Of a stretch of DNA of 64,000 nt, positions 8,641-16,497 are shown piece by piece. How positions within the stretch are numbered: position 1 is the first letter of the stretch; each line of letters starts with the position of its first letter. The notes under the pieces are model-generated. The model saw nothing but the letters and a program-made list of their open reading frames with translations, was not told where the DNA came from and made no database searches. Source of the stretch: Paenibacillus sp. E222 (lineage in GTDB: Bacteria; Bacillota; Bacilli; Paenibacillales; Paenibacillaceae); the NCBI RefSeq assembly GCF_013401555.1, contig NZ_CP058552.1, positions 6,510,001 to 6,574,000 on the forward strand, in the 5' to 3' direction. A program made the translations under genes and the position numbers.

Positions 8641-9279
8641 ATGTCGAAGGAAGAGCGTAACATTACCTGGCAGCAATCCAGCTTAAACAGGCAGGACAGG
8701 GAGAAACATAACGGTCATCGCAGTCGTGCCTTATGGTTTACCGGCTTATCCGGTGCAGGAAAATCATCGCTTGCATTTGCCCTGGAGCAGTACCTGTACG
8801 AAAAAGGGGTTCATTGTTACGTACTTGATGGGGATAACGTACGTCATGGACTGAATCGGGATCTTGGATTCACGGCCGAGGATCGGCAAGAAAATCTGCG
8901 CCGGATTGGTGAAGTATCCAAGCTGATGGTAGATGCCGGGTTATTTGTTCTTTCCGCCTTTATCTCGCCAGATGCACAAGATCGGAATAAGGTTAAACAG
9001 CTCTTTGAAGCTGATGATTTCATTGAAATTTATGTTCGTTGTTCGATTGAAGAATGTGAACGACGTGATCCAAAGGGACTTTACAAAAAGGCGCGCAGCG
9101 GTGCCATTCCACATTTCACAGGGATTTCGGCCCCTTATGATATTCCAGAAGATCCTACACTGATTATTGATACCGAAGAGCTGTCCATCGAAGAGGCCGT
9201 GCAAGAAATTGTGCAGCATCTGGAACGTGTTGGTGCTTTTCAGCTGCCGAAGCCTGTTAGCAATGCCATCGTTCACTAA
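8641..9279 (+). CDS. cysC: Adenylylsulfate (APS) kinase
   Basis: CysC phosphorylates adenosine 5'-phosphosulfate to PAPS, the sulfate donor of sulfotransferases. The product (212 aa) has the P-loop WFTGLSGAGKSSLAFALE, the DGDNVRHGLNRDLGF substrate motif, RENLRRIGEV-like and AFISPDAQDRN segments and a conserved DPKGLYKKARSG lid, so it looks active. GAGGCGG precedes the ATG. No ATP sulfurylase or PAPS reductase gene is beside it. The gene converges on the lasso peptide operon, which encodes a sulfotransferase. A functional link is an inference, since stand-alone cysC genes also exist. Confidence 0.95.
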   Translation: MSKEERNITWQQSSLNRQDREKHNGHRSRALWFTGLSGAGKSSLAFALEQYLYEKGVHCYVLDGDNVRHGLNRDLGFTAEDRQENLRRIGEVSKLMVDAGLFVLSAFISPDAQDRNKVKQLFEADDFIEIYVRCSIEECERRDPKGLYKKARSGAIPHFTGISAPYDIPEDPTLIIDTEELSIEEAVQEIVQHLERVGAFQLPKPVSNAIVH

Positions 9280-9326
9280 TTGAAAATGGCAATCATATTG
9301 AATTACTTCCCTATTACATATACATC

Positions 9327-9357
9327 AAAGGCGCTGCCTCAAATGGCGCGCCTTTTT
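9327..9357 (+). terminator. Terminator after cysC
   Basis: GGCGC and GCGCC pair around a 14-nt loop and are followed by five T. It lies between the converging cysC and the lasso exporter gene. Confidence 0.7.
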
Positions 9358-9388
9358 GCTTTGTTCATTTCCGGATTTACCGAGAAAC

Positions 9389-11290
9389 TCATTGCCCCAC
9401 CACACCCGCCTGCATATTCAACAGTTTGCTGAACGTGCCCACCGGATCAGTAGACAATTGCTGATAACCCCCTTGTTGGATAACCCGGCCCTCATCCAAT
9501 ACAATCACTCGATCCGCTGTTCGAATGGTGGATAAACGGTGGGCGATAACAATAACGGTAACATGCCCTTTCAGGCGCTCAAGGGCCTCATGAATATGCT
9601 GTTCGTTCTCACTATCCAACGCACTCGTCGCCTCATCCAATATTAATACAGAAGGGTTCCGAAGCATGGCGCGGGCAAGCACCAAACGCTGACGTTCACC
9701 GCCAGATAAACGAATGCCCCGATCTCCAATAATGGTATCCAGTCCTTGCGGAAGTTTGCGGACGAACGTTGCAGACGAAGAAAACTGTAATGCCCGCCAC
9801 ATCTGCTCCTCGCTGGCATTTGGGTCAACCAGGCGCAAATTTTCACGAATGCTCGTATGGAACAGAAAAGGGTCCTGAGAGACATAACCAATTGAACTCC
9901 TCCAGGCTAACAATCGATTCTCGGTTAACGGCACCCCATCCACCAAAATCTGACCGCTCTCCGGACGAATGAGGCCCATAATTAGATCAATCATCGTGCT
10001 CTTCCCAGCTCCCGACTTGCCTACAATAGCCGTCATGCCTTTCGCAGGGATGGATGCATACGCTTCGAATAATGAGTAGGAATCACTGCCTTCGTAGCGA
10101 TAATTGACTTGCTGACACTCGATGGACTCCTTAAGCACCAAGGGTTCAATAGGCGGCACATCGCCATATTCCTGCTCATTCGGCTTGACCTGGGCCTTCA
10201 TTCTAACTGATCGTGGACCGGGAACCGTTAGCTCCTGATCGTATGGTTCACCAGCATTAACCGTTTGCTCGCTAATCTCACGGCTTTTCTCAGTCTCTGT
10301 CTGTAACTCTCTCACAATCTGAAACGCGGGCAGCATCGAACTCATATACTCCAGATTGGATTGAATGGATGTGAATCGTGGCCACAACCGTGAAAAGATC
10401 AGAATGATGAGCAATAAACTTGCCGGAGGGACAGCGAGCACATGTAGAGATAAATAGATAAAAGCAGCAATAATGACCGCCGCCGATATTCGATGAATCA
10501 ATTGTGTGCCGCTGTTCAACTGGCTGAATTGAATCACGTTACGTTCAATCCGCCCACACATACGTTCAAACCAGTGAATATGTGATTTTTCGAGCATATT
10601 GCTCTTAATATCCTTGATTCCGTTAAAGTGTTCTGTAATACCGTTATAATAGCTCTGGGAATATTCCGACGTCTGATCACCAATCTGTTTTGCCCGTTTC
10701 ACGAATTTTCTCAAAACAATAAACAATACCAATCCGCACACCAGAACTAGGGTAGTTAACTTGGCAGACAACCAGAAGGCCAGGCCGATTTGAATGCCGG
10801 TAAAGATCAAGGAAGCCGCCATTTGCAGCATAATATTCGTTCCTTGACTGACACGGGCAAGTTCGGTCGTTAATATATGATTAAAATCGGATTTTCGTTT
10901 TTGGAGAAAAAAAGACCACTGCGCCATAATGATGGCACGATAGGTTTCCATGCGCAGCGTTCGAACAAATTGCTGCTGAATGCGAGTGTTGCGAATCGTC
11001 TGAAGACGTTGTAGCCACGCCTGTCCAGAGACAATAAGGACAAAGGTCAGCAGCACCAGCAGCAGACGGCCATTTTCCGGAAAACGATTTAAAAATTCAG
11101 ATATCCAGGGTAAATTCAGACCTGTTGAACCCATTTCAAAAATACCAATAAGACTTAACATCGGAACGAGCATATATATGCCAATTCCTTCCATCAGACT
11201 GATGCAGATCATGCCCAGCAGGTTCCAATACAATACTGGGCCCGTTACACGATGCAGCTTGCGCATAAAAAATTGCAGTTCCGAAATCAT
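9389..11290 (-). CDS. ABC transporter (TMD-NBD fusion), lasso peptide exporter D
   Basis: This 633-residue half-transporter has about six membrane segments in residues 1-320 and a C-terminal ATPase domain. The Walker A GKSGAGKST is near residue 424, the signature LSGGERQR near 530, Walker B LILDEATSAL near 552 and the H-loop IAHRLSTI follows. All catalytic motifs are intact. In lasso clusters the D protein exports the mature peptide and gives immunity. A non-conserved, Pro/Glu-rich stretch of about 50 residues (near 340-390) separates the two domains. The ATG lies 3 nt after the stop of the nucleotidyltransferase gene, behind GGAGAGGGG, so it is the last gene of the operon. There is no peptidase C39 domain, as expected since B2 is the protease. 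Confidence 0.9.
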   Translation of the reverse strand: MISELQFFMRKLHRVTGPVLYWNLLGMICISLMEGIGIYMLVPMLSLIGIFEMGSTGLNLPWISEFLNRFPENGRLLLVLLTFVLIVSGQAWLQRLQTIRNTRIQQQFVRTLRMETYRAIIMAQWSFFLQKRKSDFNHILTTELARVSQGTNIMLQMAASLIFTGIQIGLAFWLSAKLTTLVLVCGLVLFIVLRKFVKRAKQIGDQTSEYSQSYYNGITEHFNGIKDIKSNMLEKSHIHWFERMCGRIERNVIQFSQLNSGTQLIHRISAAVIIAAFIYLSLHVLAVPPASLLLIILIFSRLWPRFTSIQSNLEYMSSMLPAFQIVRELQTETEKSREISEQTVNAGEPYDQELTVPGPRSVRMKAQVKPNEQEYGDVPPIEPLVLKESIECQQVNYRYEGSDSYSLFEAYASIPAKGMTAIVGKSGAGKSTMIDLIMGLIRPESGQILVDGVPLTENRLLAWRSSIGYVSQDPFLFHTSIRENLRLVDPNASEEQMWRALQFSSSATFVRKLPQGLDTIIGDRGIRLSGGERQRLVLARAMLRNPSVLILDEATSALDSENEQHIHEALERLKGHVTVIVIAHRLSTIRTADRVIVLDEGRVIQQGGYQQLSTDPVGTFSKLLNMQAGVVGQ

Positions 11291-11293
11291 ACG

Positions 11294-12490
11294 TTATCCC
11301 CTCTCCGTCATCGTGTTCCTTTTGATTCGCCGCCAGAACCAGAGAAACGGACGTAACGGAAAATACAAAAAATGCAGTGAACGCGGAAGCGGTAGTTGGT
11401 CGACATCCCAGGTGCTCGGATACAAACGTTCGATGAAGAAAAACAGCTTCTGCCTTGTGCTTCGCAGAGCAAACAGATAAGAACGATAACTCTTTACATC
11501 TGCCGGACTCTCAATCATCTCATTCATGAACATTACGCCACGTCTGGCTAACTTCTCACCCGCACGTTCGTGGGAAGACAATAAGGCAAGATAATTGGCA
11601 TCCAGAGGAGTGTCCATTAATACGGAAGCCAAATGAAGAGCTTGTGCACCGATAGATAATCTGCCTTCTGCTTTTAGGCGTCGCTCCACTTTTTTGACGT
11701 CCAGTGGCATATAGCGAATCATCTGGTCGATATCCAGTAACCAGCGCAGTCTGAACCATCCATGTCTTGCGCCGTGCGTCACCAAATATGCCCACAGATC
11801 TTCCCTTTCCAGCATACGGACAGGCGTCTGGGTGTAAGTGCTGAATCGACTGCGTTTCCACAGTAATTCAAAATCGGTTTCTCTTCCGGAATCCGGGTTA
11901 AGCCGCCAATGAATCTCCACTTGGGTTCTTTTCACCGGGTGTTTGTAACATATATGATGTTCCCGCCATTTCCAGCTGGCAACGGTTGGTGTTCTCTTAC
12001 CTTCCTTCGATTCATAACCAAGTGATTCAAGGATCTCTTCAGCGGACTCCACGTCATTAAAAGGAATGAGAATATCCAGATCTTTCGATGTCCGCAACGA
12101 GATATCCCCGTATAGATCATGAGCCAGTGCAGGCCCTTTGAGCGTAATATTGCGAATGCCTCGTTCACGAAAAGCGCCACATACCTGCTCCATCTCGGCT
12201 GTCAGATGTAACATGCGGAACGTATTGGCTGTATATTGCTTTTTCAGGTTTTCCACTACAAAAGCGGGAATAAGCGCTAAGTCCAATTCTTTTATTTTCA
12301 AATAGAGAACAGAGTACAGTCGATGATGATGGGCGAGCCGCAAAAAGAGCTGCCAGTCCATACCCTTCGTTCGTATTTGGGCGTCCTCAGAGGTTATTGC
12401 TGTTAGATCGCCTTTAATCATGCTCAAAATCAGCTTAAGCTCCTGCGGAAAATCGGCTGTATATTGTTCCCACTCATGTATCGTAGACAA
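11294..12490 (-). CDS. Nucleotidyltransferase family protein of the lasso cluster
   Basis: The product (398 aa from the chosen start) resembles the NTP_transf_5 family (minimal nucleotidyltransferase fold). It has NITLKGPALAHDLYGDISLR followed by SKDLDILIPFNDV near residue 138, where the D-x-D supplies metal ligands, then HWRLNPDS and an all-helical second half. Such genes occur in kinase-type lasso clusters of Bacillota, and their substrate is unknown to me. It might modify the peptide or a partner with a nucleotide. I chose the TTG at 12490 because GGGAG lies 9 nt upstream, and this start overlaps the end of the protease gene. Translation is therefore probably coupled. Confidence 0.75.
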   Translation of the reverse strand: MSTIHEWEQYTADFPQELKLILSMIKGDLTAITSEDAQIRTKGMDWQLFLRLAHHHRLYSVLYLKIKELDLALIPAFVVENLKKQYTANTFRMLHLTAEMEQVCGAFRERGIRNITLKGPALAHDLYGDISLRTSKDLDILIPFNDVESAEEILESLGYESKEGKRTPTVASWKWREHHICYKHPVKRTQVEIHWRLNPDSGRETDFELLWKRSRFSTYTQTPVRMLEREDLWAYLVTHGARHGWFRLRWLLDIDQMIRYMPLDVKKVERRLKAEGRLSIGAQALHLASVLMDTPLDANYLALLSSHERAGEKLARRGVMFMNEMIESPADVKSYRSYLFALRSTRQKLFFFIERLYPSTWDVDQLPLPRSLHFLYFPLRPFLWFWRRIKRNTMTERG

Positions 12491-12956
12491 TCTCCCCAGC
12501 TCCCTTCTCAGGACACCGCTTGCCAAACACGCCGACAACCGTATATTGGTCCATTGTATCTGCTCCGGTCACAATTAATTTCCCACTTCTCAGCCATGCA
12601 TGAGCCATCATTTGGCCTTGTTCATTCCGTGCAGTACCCATATATAGAGTACTCTCGACTTTACGGCGTTCCAGCATTTTCATCGCTGCAATAGCCATCA
12701 CCAGACAACGGCTTTCCCATAATGTGTATTTGCTGGCTACCAGTATGGCTTTGGAGATATTTCGTATCGTCTTCACTTCACTTCTTTGAAGTCCACTCAT
12801 CGGCGTTTCGTACATTGGTGTACCCAAACCTGGAGCAATCTTGGCAAAGGGCATCGCCTTCAGGATTCGTGCCCATCCAAGATGGATGTAAGCCTCCCAC
12901 ACCAATCCACGAATTTCACGTGGCAACGAGAAATAAGCTTTTATTTTACGTAACAT
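12474..12956 (-). CDS. Lasso peptide leader protease B2
   Basis: This is the transglutaminase-like cysteine protease that removes the leader of the lasso precursor. In the 160-residue product, TLWESRCLVMAIAAMKML near residue 83 holds the catalytic Cys, and QMMAHAWLRSG near residue 120 holds the His. An acidic residue in the following GADTMDQY would complete the triad. This arrangement is typical of split lasso B2 proteins, which act together with a separate RRE protein (B1). The ATG at 12956 is 4 nt after the B1 stop and has GGAG 9 nt upstream. An alternative TTG at 12983 would overlap B1. Confidence 0.9.
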   Translation of the reverse strand: MLRKIKAYFSLPREIRGLVWEAYIHLGWARILKAMPFAKIAPGLGTPMYETPMSGLQRSEVKTIRNISKAILVASKYTLWESRCLVMAIAAMKMLERRKVESTLYMGTARNEQGQMMAHAWLRSGKLIVTGADTMDQYTVVGVFGKRCPEKGAGEIVYDT

Positions 12957-12960
12957 GGCT

Positions 12961-13260
12961 CTATTCTCCGCGGGTAACTTCAATTAAACCTTCTTGTGTC
13001 AGATGATCAAGAAATTGCACAACCTGATCTTGGCATAATGCTGGTTCAATATCATATTCAGAGGCTAACACCTCTACCAACGCAGCCAAAGTTTGTTCCT
13101 CACTCAGCAGATCCCAGATGCGTCCACCAGTGCTGCCCAGGTTATAGTACTTTCCGGTATGAATGCTCATCATGACTTTCTCTCCGCCCATGTCACTGAC
13201 TAGGTTGCCTTCCTTTCGCATTACACGATCTTCGCCATTCATTGGTTTAGTTGTAGTCAT
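12961..13260 (-). CDS. PqqD-like RRE protein B1 of the lasso cluster
   Basis: The 99-residue protein is a stand-alone RiPP recognition element of PqqD fold, which binds the precursor leader and delivers it to B2 and the cyclase. Typical features are the VMMSIHTGKYYNLGSTGGRIWDLL core, then LAALVEVLASEYDIEP and a C-terminal LIEV strand after a helix (VVQFLDHLTQEG). Its ATG overlaps the kinase stop by four bases (ATGA), so the two are translationally coupled. The extra 15 N-terminal residues are polar and not conserved. Confidence 0.9.
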   Translation of the reverse strand: MTTTKPMNGEDRVMRKEGNLVSDMGGEKVMMSIHTGKYYNLGSTGGRIWDLLSEEQTLAALVEVLASEYDIEPALCQDQVVQFLDHLTQEGLIEVTRGE

Positions 13261-14204
13261 TGTCCTGTATACACTCCTTTACGTACATGATCGATAATCC
13301 GGTCTGCCATCTCAAATGCAGTAAAATCAGGTCCTGATCTTGTGATTCTGAAGACTTCGATACTTGCGGACAAACGTGAAACCGTCGCAAATAGCCACTG
13401 CGCCAGACCTTGTCTGGAGACAAGCCCACTCCGGAAGGTATGAGAACAAAGCATATGCAAGCGTTCCAATCCGGCAACTTCCATCAGTTGAACGGGTATT
13501 TGTACTTCCTCCGGCTTTGGATCAAGCTCAAATACAGCAGCAAGCGGAACAGATCTATCATGAAAATAGTGCTGGACAGGAATCGCATATTTCGTAATCT
13601 CCGCATGCACGGTTGCATAATCCTGTTCCTTCATCCCGAATCCGTCCAGGCTGGGCTGCCACAACTTTTGCTGCGGATACCCGGGCGATACAATCGCTCT
13701 ACCACCTGCATCCCACGTCAGTGCCACAACATCATCCGTCAAGAGCGGATAACCACGCGAAGCAAGTGCTGCGGACAATGTGGATTTGCCTGCACCGGAA
13801 TGCCCAACAAATGCATACGCCCAGCCATCAATGACCACTGCACTTCCATGTAGAGGCAAAATGCTGCGTTGCATCATAATGACGGCCATACATGTGCCCA
13901 GAATAAATAATCGTACCTTTTTATTGTCAGCTCCCGGTTCAGGAGATACTATGATTCTATTTCCCTGTTCCATAAAAAAAAGACCGATATCCTCAATTCG
14001 AAAAAAAAGACTTCCATCCCGGGCAACAAAGTTGTCTCTCCCCACGTCCCACTCGTTCCAACGTGTTTTTAAATCAGCTACCTGGATGTATACATCAACA
14101 GTAGAGGTATCTAAATCTGCACCGCCTTGTACGATTTGGAGTTCGGGCAATGGAAATTGGCTCAGCCAACGCAAGCCATAAGCTTCATACTGCACAGGCA
14201 ACAA
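13257..14204 (-). CDS. HPr kinase-like lasso peptide kinase
   Basis: The product (315 aa) has the HPr kinase/phosphorylase-type C-terminal fold seen in the lasso kinases PadeK and ThcoK, which phosphorylate the C-terminal Ser of the precursor. Key elements are LHGSAVVI with the conserved His near residue 118, the P-loop VGHSGAGKSTL near 138 and LLTDDVVAL with paired Asp near 157. The N-terminal 100 residues are a small sandwich-like domain. I chose the TTG at 14204 because AGGAGG lies 9 nt upstream. A TTG at 14225 sits inside that ribosome site. The gene lies between the precursor and B1, after an attenuator-like structure. Confidence 0.88.
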   Translation of the reverse strand: MLPVQYEAYGLRWLSQFPLPELQIVQGGADLDTSTVDVYIQVADLKTRWNEWDVGRDNFVARDGSLFFRIEDIGLFFMEQGNRIIVSPEPGADNKKVRLFILGTCMAVIMMQRSILPLHGSAVVIDGWAYAFVGHSGAGKSTLSAALASRGYPLLTDDVVALTWDAGGRAIVSPGYPQQKLWQPSLDGFGMKEQDYATVHAEITKYAIPVQHYFHDRSVPLAAVFELDPKPEEVQIPVQLMEVAGLERLHMLCSHTFRSGLVSRQGLAQWLFATVSRLSASIEVFRITRSGPDFTAFEMADRIIDHVRKGVYTGQ

Positions 14205-14239
14205 TGAATGACTCCTCCTTTGCAATTCTTCATGTAAAT

Positions 14240-14315
14240 AAAAAAGCCCTTATATTCATCATGCTCAAATATAAGGGCGGAGGCGAAAAGATGGATTTGT
14301 TGCCTTTCCGCCCTT
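14240..14315 (-). promoter_or_regulatory. Attenuator-like pair of alternative hairpins after the lasso precursor gene
   Basis: Read on the minus strand, arms 14315-14307 and 14281-14273 form a perfect 9-bp stem (AAGGGCGGA/TCCGCCCTT). A second perfect 11-bp stem (GCCCTTATATT/AATATAAGGGC) uses 14278-14268 and 14256-14246 and is followed at once by six T, making a terminator. The two share six bases (14273-14278), so they exclude each other. The non-terminating stem is transcribed first. This would keep precursor mRNA high and limit expression of the enzymes downstream. Whether the switch is regulated is unknown. Confidence 0.7.
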
Positions 14316-14348
14316 TAAGTATAATGGCACAGGTTAAAGCTTAATAAC

Positions 14349-14489
14349 TTAGGAAGTAGACGGATCGTAAAGGTCAGCATCGTGAACAGTTACCCAGTCA
14401 ATTTGTCTGTAACCTGTTCCCGCCATGGTTTGGTTCACTTCCAACACTTCCAGTGCTGGTGCTTGCCATTCTTTCTTTTGCATTTGCAT
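14349..14489 (-). CDS. Lasso peptide precursor A
   Basis: This 46-residue gene is too short for usual gene finding but is well formed, with GGAGGTG 6 nt before the ATG at 14489. The peptide starts MQMQKKEWQAPALEVLEV and the leader ends NQTM, with Thr at position -2, the lasso recognition residue. The core has 24 residues, begins AGTGYRQID and ends LYDPSTS. Ala1 and Asp9 are placed to form a nine-residue macrolactam ring. Leader and core closely resemble paeninodin from Paenibacillus (core start AGPG, ring closure at Asp9, terminal Ser). The tail holds W10, H14, Y19 and three Asp. The terminal Ser24 is the expected kinase target. Cleavage and ring position are inferred by homology. Confidence 0.92.
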   Translation of the reverse strand: MQMQKKEWQAPALEVLEVNQTMAGTGYRQIDWVTVHDADLYDPSTS

Positions 14490-14565
14490 TGTATTCACCT
14501 CCCTTCATGAGTCAACAGAATAGTGAACCTTTACTCCAGTTCATATCAATCATCCACTGGCAAGA

Positions 14566-16497
14566 TCAAAAATTTTGTATGAATCGATATACGATCAGGC
14601 TATGCATCATCAAACGCAAGTCCGGGTGGGAAGCAAGCTCAGGCCGGGGATTAGGAAATTTGGACAGTGCCGATTGGATACGCTCTGTGTTCAATATGCC
14701 AGCGACCCGGCTGTCAGAACATAACACACGCAATTCGGCAGTAAAATCGCCCCAATTGGGAATCATGCGGTGCAACCAATCCGCGGGCTGAACACCGCGC
14801 ACTCGCTGGTTTAACCTCACTTTGTCAGGCAGCTCAGGTGATGTAGCCCGCCGAATCAAAGCACGGTCTGTCCCTTGATTAACATATTGTTCAATCGGTA
14901 CGGACAGACAGAAACGGATCACTCTGGCGTCACTCGTAGGATCACGCTCCCACGCCCGATAACGAAGAGAGCATTTGGTGGCGACAGCACCATTTTTGTT
15001 CGCAATGGCCAGGTTGTTGAATTTCTCTGCCCGTACTTTGAGTGCATCTGCCTGAGCACCGCCTTGCAGAACGATAATTGATTTGAGCCGTTCCAATACC
15101 CCTGTTCGCCTAGCAAACTCCGGATGGATTAATTGCACCGATGCGGCTTGGGCAGCTCCCTTTGCCATGGATTTGAATAATTCCGGATACGCTTTACGCC
15201 CCGTAATTTTGGCAATTCGTGAGAACTTCATCCCGGTGCGTTCACTGTACTGCTGCATTTCCCGGAGCCAACGGAACCAACGTCCGCTTTTCAGCAAACT
15301 GGCGTAATAATCTAGTGCTGGGCCCCAGGAGACCGTGAAGTTGCCCCGCGCTCCCGTCAATAGAATACCTGCATCCTGCTGGCTCGCTTTTTCATAGAAG
15401 CCACGAATCCAGAAGGAGTTCTCGAAGTATTTATAAGGCATTTCCATAATATCAAGCCAGGTGTCTACCTCACTAAGTGGGCTTCTCCCCTCAAAATCAA
15501 GATAATTCTCCGTGATATTACCAACATGATTAACCGTAGACTGGATAAACGGTCGTTCATCTGCTAGCAGTGTTTTCGATGTATAATCCGTAAAATCAGA
15601 CACCGGAACATAGCTGTACGCATTTAACGTTTTCCCTTGACTCCGCAGTGTTCCTGATGCATATCCAACCACAGCCCCAGAATCCAGCCCTCCGCTTAAA
15701 GCAGCAGCCACCTGTCGATGCGTTCGCAAACGTGATCCAACAGCTTGACCAAATACCTCACGGAATGCTTCTATATATTCCCCGTCGGACTTGAGTTTTA
15801 GAGGCTCCACTTCGTCCCAACGATGGTATTGTTTTCGTTCCAGCCTTCCATCCCTGAAGCTGAGCGTATGAGCAGGGGGCAGTTGGCTCACTCCGCGATA
15901 GACGGTCGAATGGATATCTGCCGAGTCATGCATATCGGGAATGGCAAGAAATTCGGACAACCAGATTTCATCCAGTTCTTTATGTACACCTTCCAACTGC
16001 AGCAATGGATTCATTAAGGTACAGAAGGCAAACCGCTTACCATCATGCCGAAAATAAAAGGATCTCATGCCCGTAATATCTCTGGCAGCGAAGAGTCTGC
16101 GTTTGCGATCATCCCAGATTGCGAAGGCAAAATCACCGAGCAGCTTCTCGGCCATATGTTCATCCCACCGCTGATAGGCTCGCAGGATCAGTTCACTATC
16201 TGACAATCCAGCTAACTCCGCTCTCGATATGGACAGTTGATCTGCCAGCTGTTCCCGATTATCCAAAATGGCATCCGCTGTGATGGTCAGACCGCTCACT
16301 TCATCATACAAAGGCAAGTGCTCGCTGACCGATTCCGGGGTAATCCATTGGGCGTGGCAACTCAGAAAGGCTTCATTGCCTTTCCAGACCCCTGTTGTAT
16401 CCGCTGGAACGTGGCCCAGACTGGCATATAGGCGCCAACTATCCTCCCATAACGCTTGCTGACCATCGGTATGAACAATTCCTGCTATAGCGCTCAT
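14566..16497 (-). CDS. Lasso cyclase C (asparagine synthetase-like)
   Basis: The lasso cyclase adenylates the side chain of the ring acidic residue (here Asp9) and closes the isopeptide bond with the N-terminal amine. The product (643 aa) is built like asparagine synthetase B, with an N-terminal glutaminase-like domain (residues 1-210, FAFAIWDDRKRRLFAARDITG) and a synthetase domain with the PP-loop ALSGGLDSGAVV near residue 269. The residue after the initiator Met is Ser instead of Cys (MSAIAGIVH), so it cannot hydrolyse glutamine, as is usual for lasso cyclases. Its ATG overlaps the sulfotransferase stop by four bases. The precursor gene follows 76 nt downstream. Confidence 0.93.
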   Translation of the reverse strand: MSAIAGIVHTDGQQALWEDSWRLYASLGHVPADTTGVWKGNEAFLSCHAQWITPESVSEHLPLYDEVSGLTITADAILDNREQLADQLSISRAELAGLSDSELILRAYQRWDEHMAEKLLGDFAFAIWDDRKRRLFAARDITGMRSFYFRHDGKRFAFCTLMNPLLQLEGVHKELDEIWLSEFLAIPDMHDSADIHSTVYRGVSQLPPAHTLSFRDGRLERKQYHRWDEVEPLKLKSDGEYIEAFREVFGQAVGSRLRTHRQVAAALSGGLDSGAVVGYASGTLRSQGKTLNAYSYVPVSDFTDYTSKTLLADERPFIQSTVNHVGNITENYLDFEGRSPLSEVDTWLDIMEMPYKYFENSFWIRGFYEKASQQDAGILLTGARGNFTVSWGPALDYYASLLKSGRWFRWLREMQQYSERTGMKFSRIAKITGRKAYPELFKSMAKGAAQAASVQLIHPEFARRTGVLERLKSIIVLQGGAQADALKVRAEKFNNLAIANKNGAVATKCSLRYRAWERDPTSDARVIRFCLSVPIEQYVNQGTDRALIRRATSPELPDKVRLNQRVRGVQPADWLHRMIPNWGDFTAELRVLCSDSRVAGILNTERIQSALSKFPNPRPELASHPDLRLMMHSLIVYRFIQNF

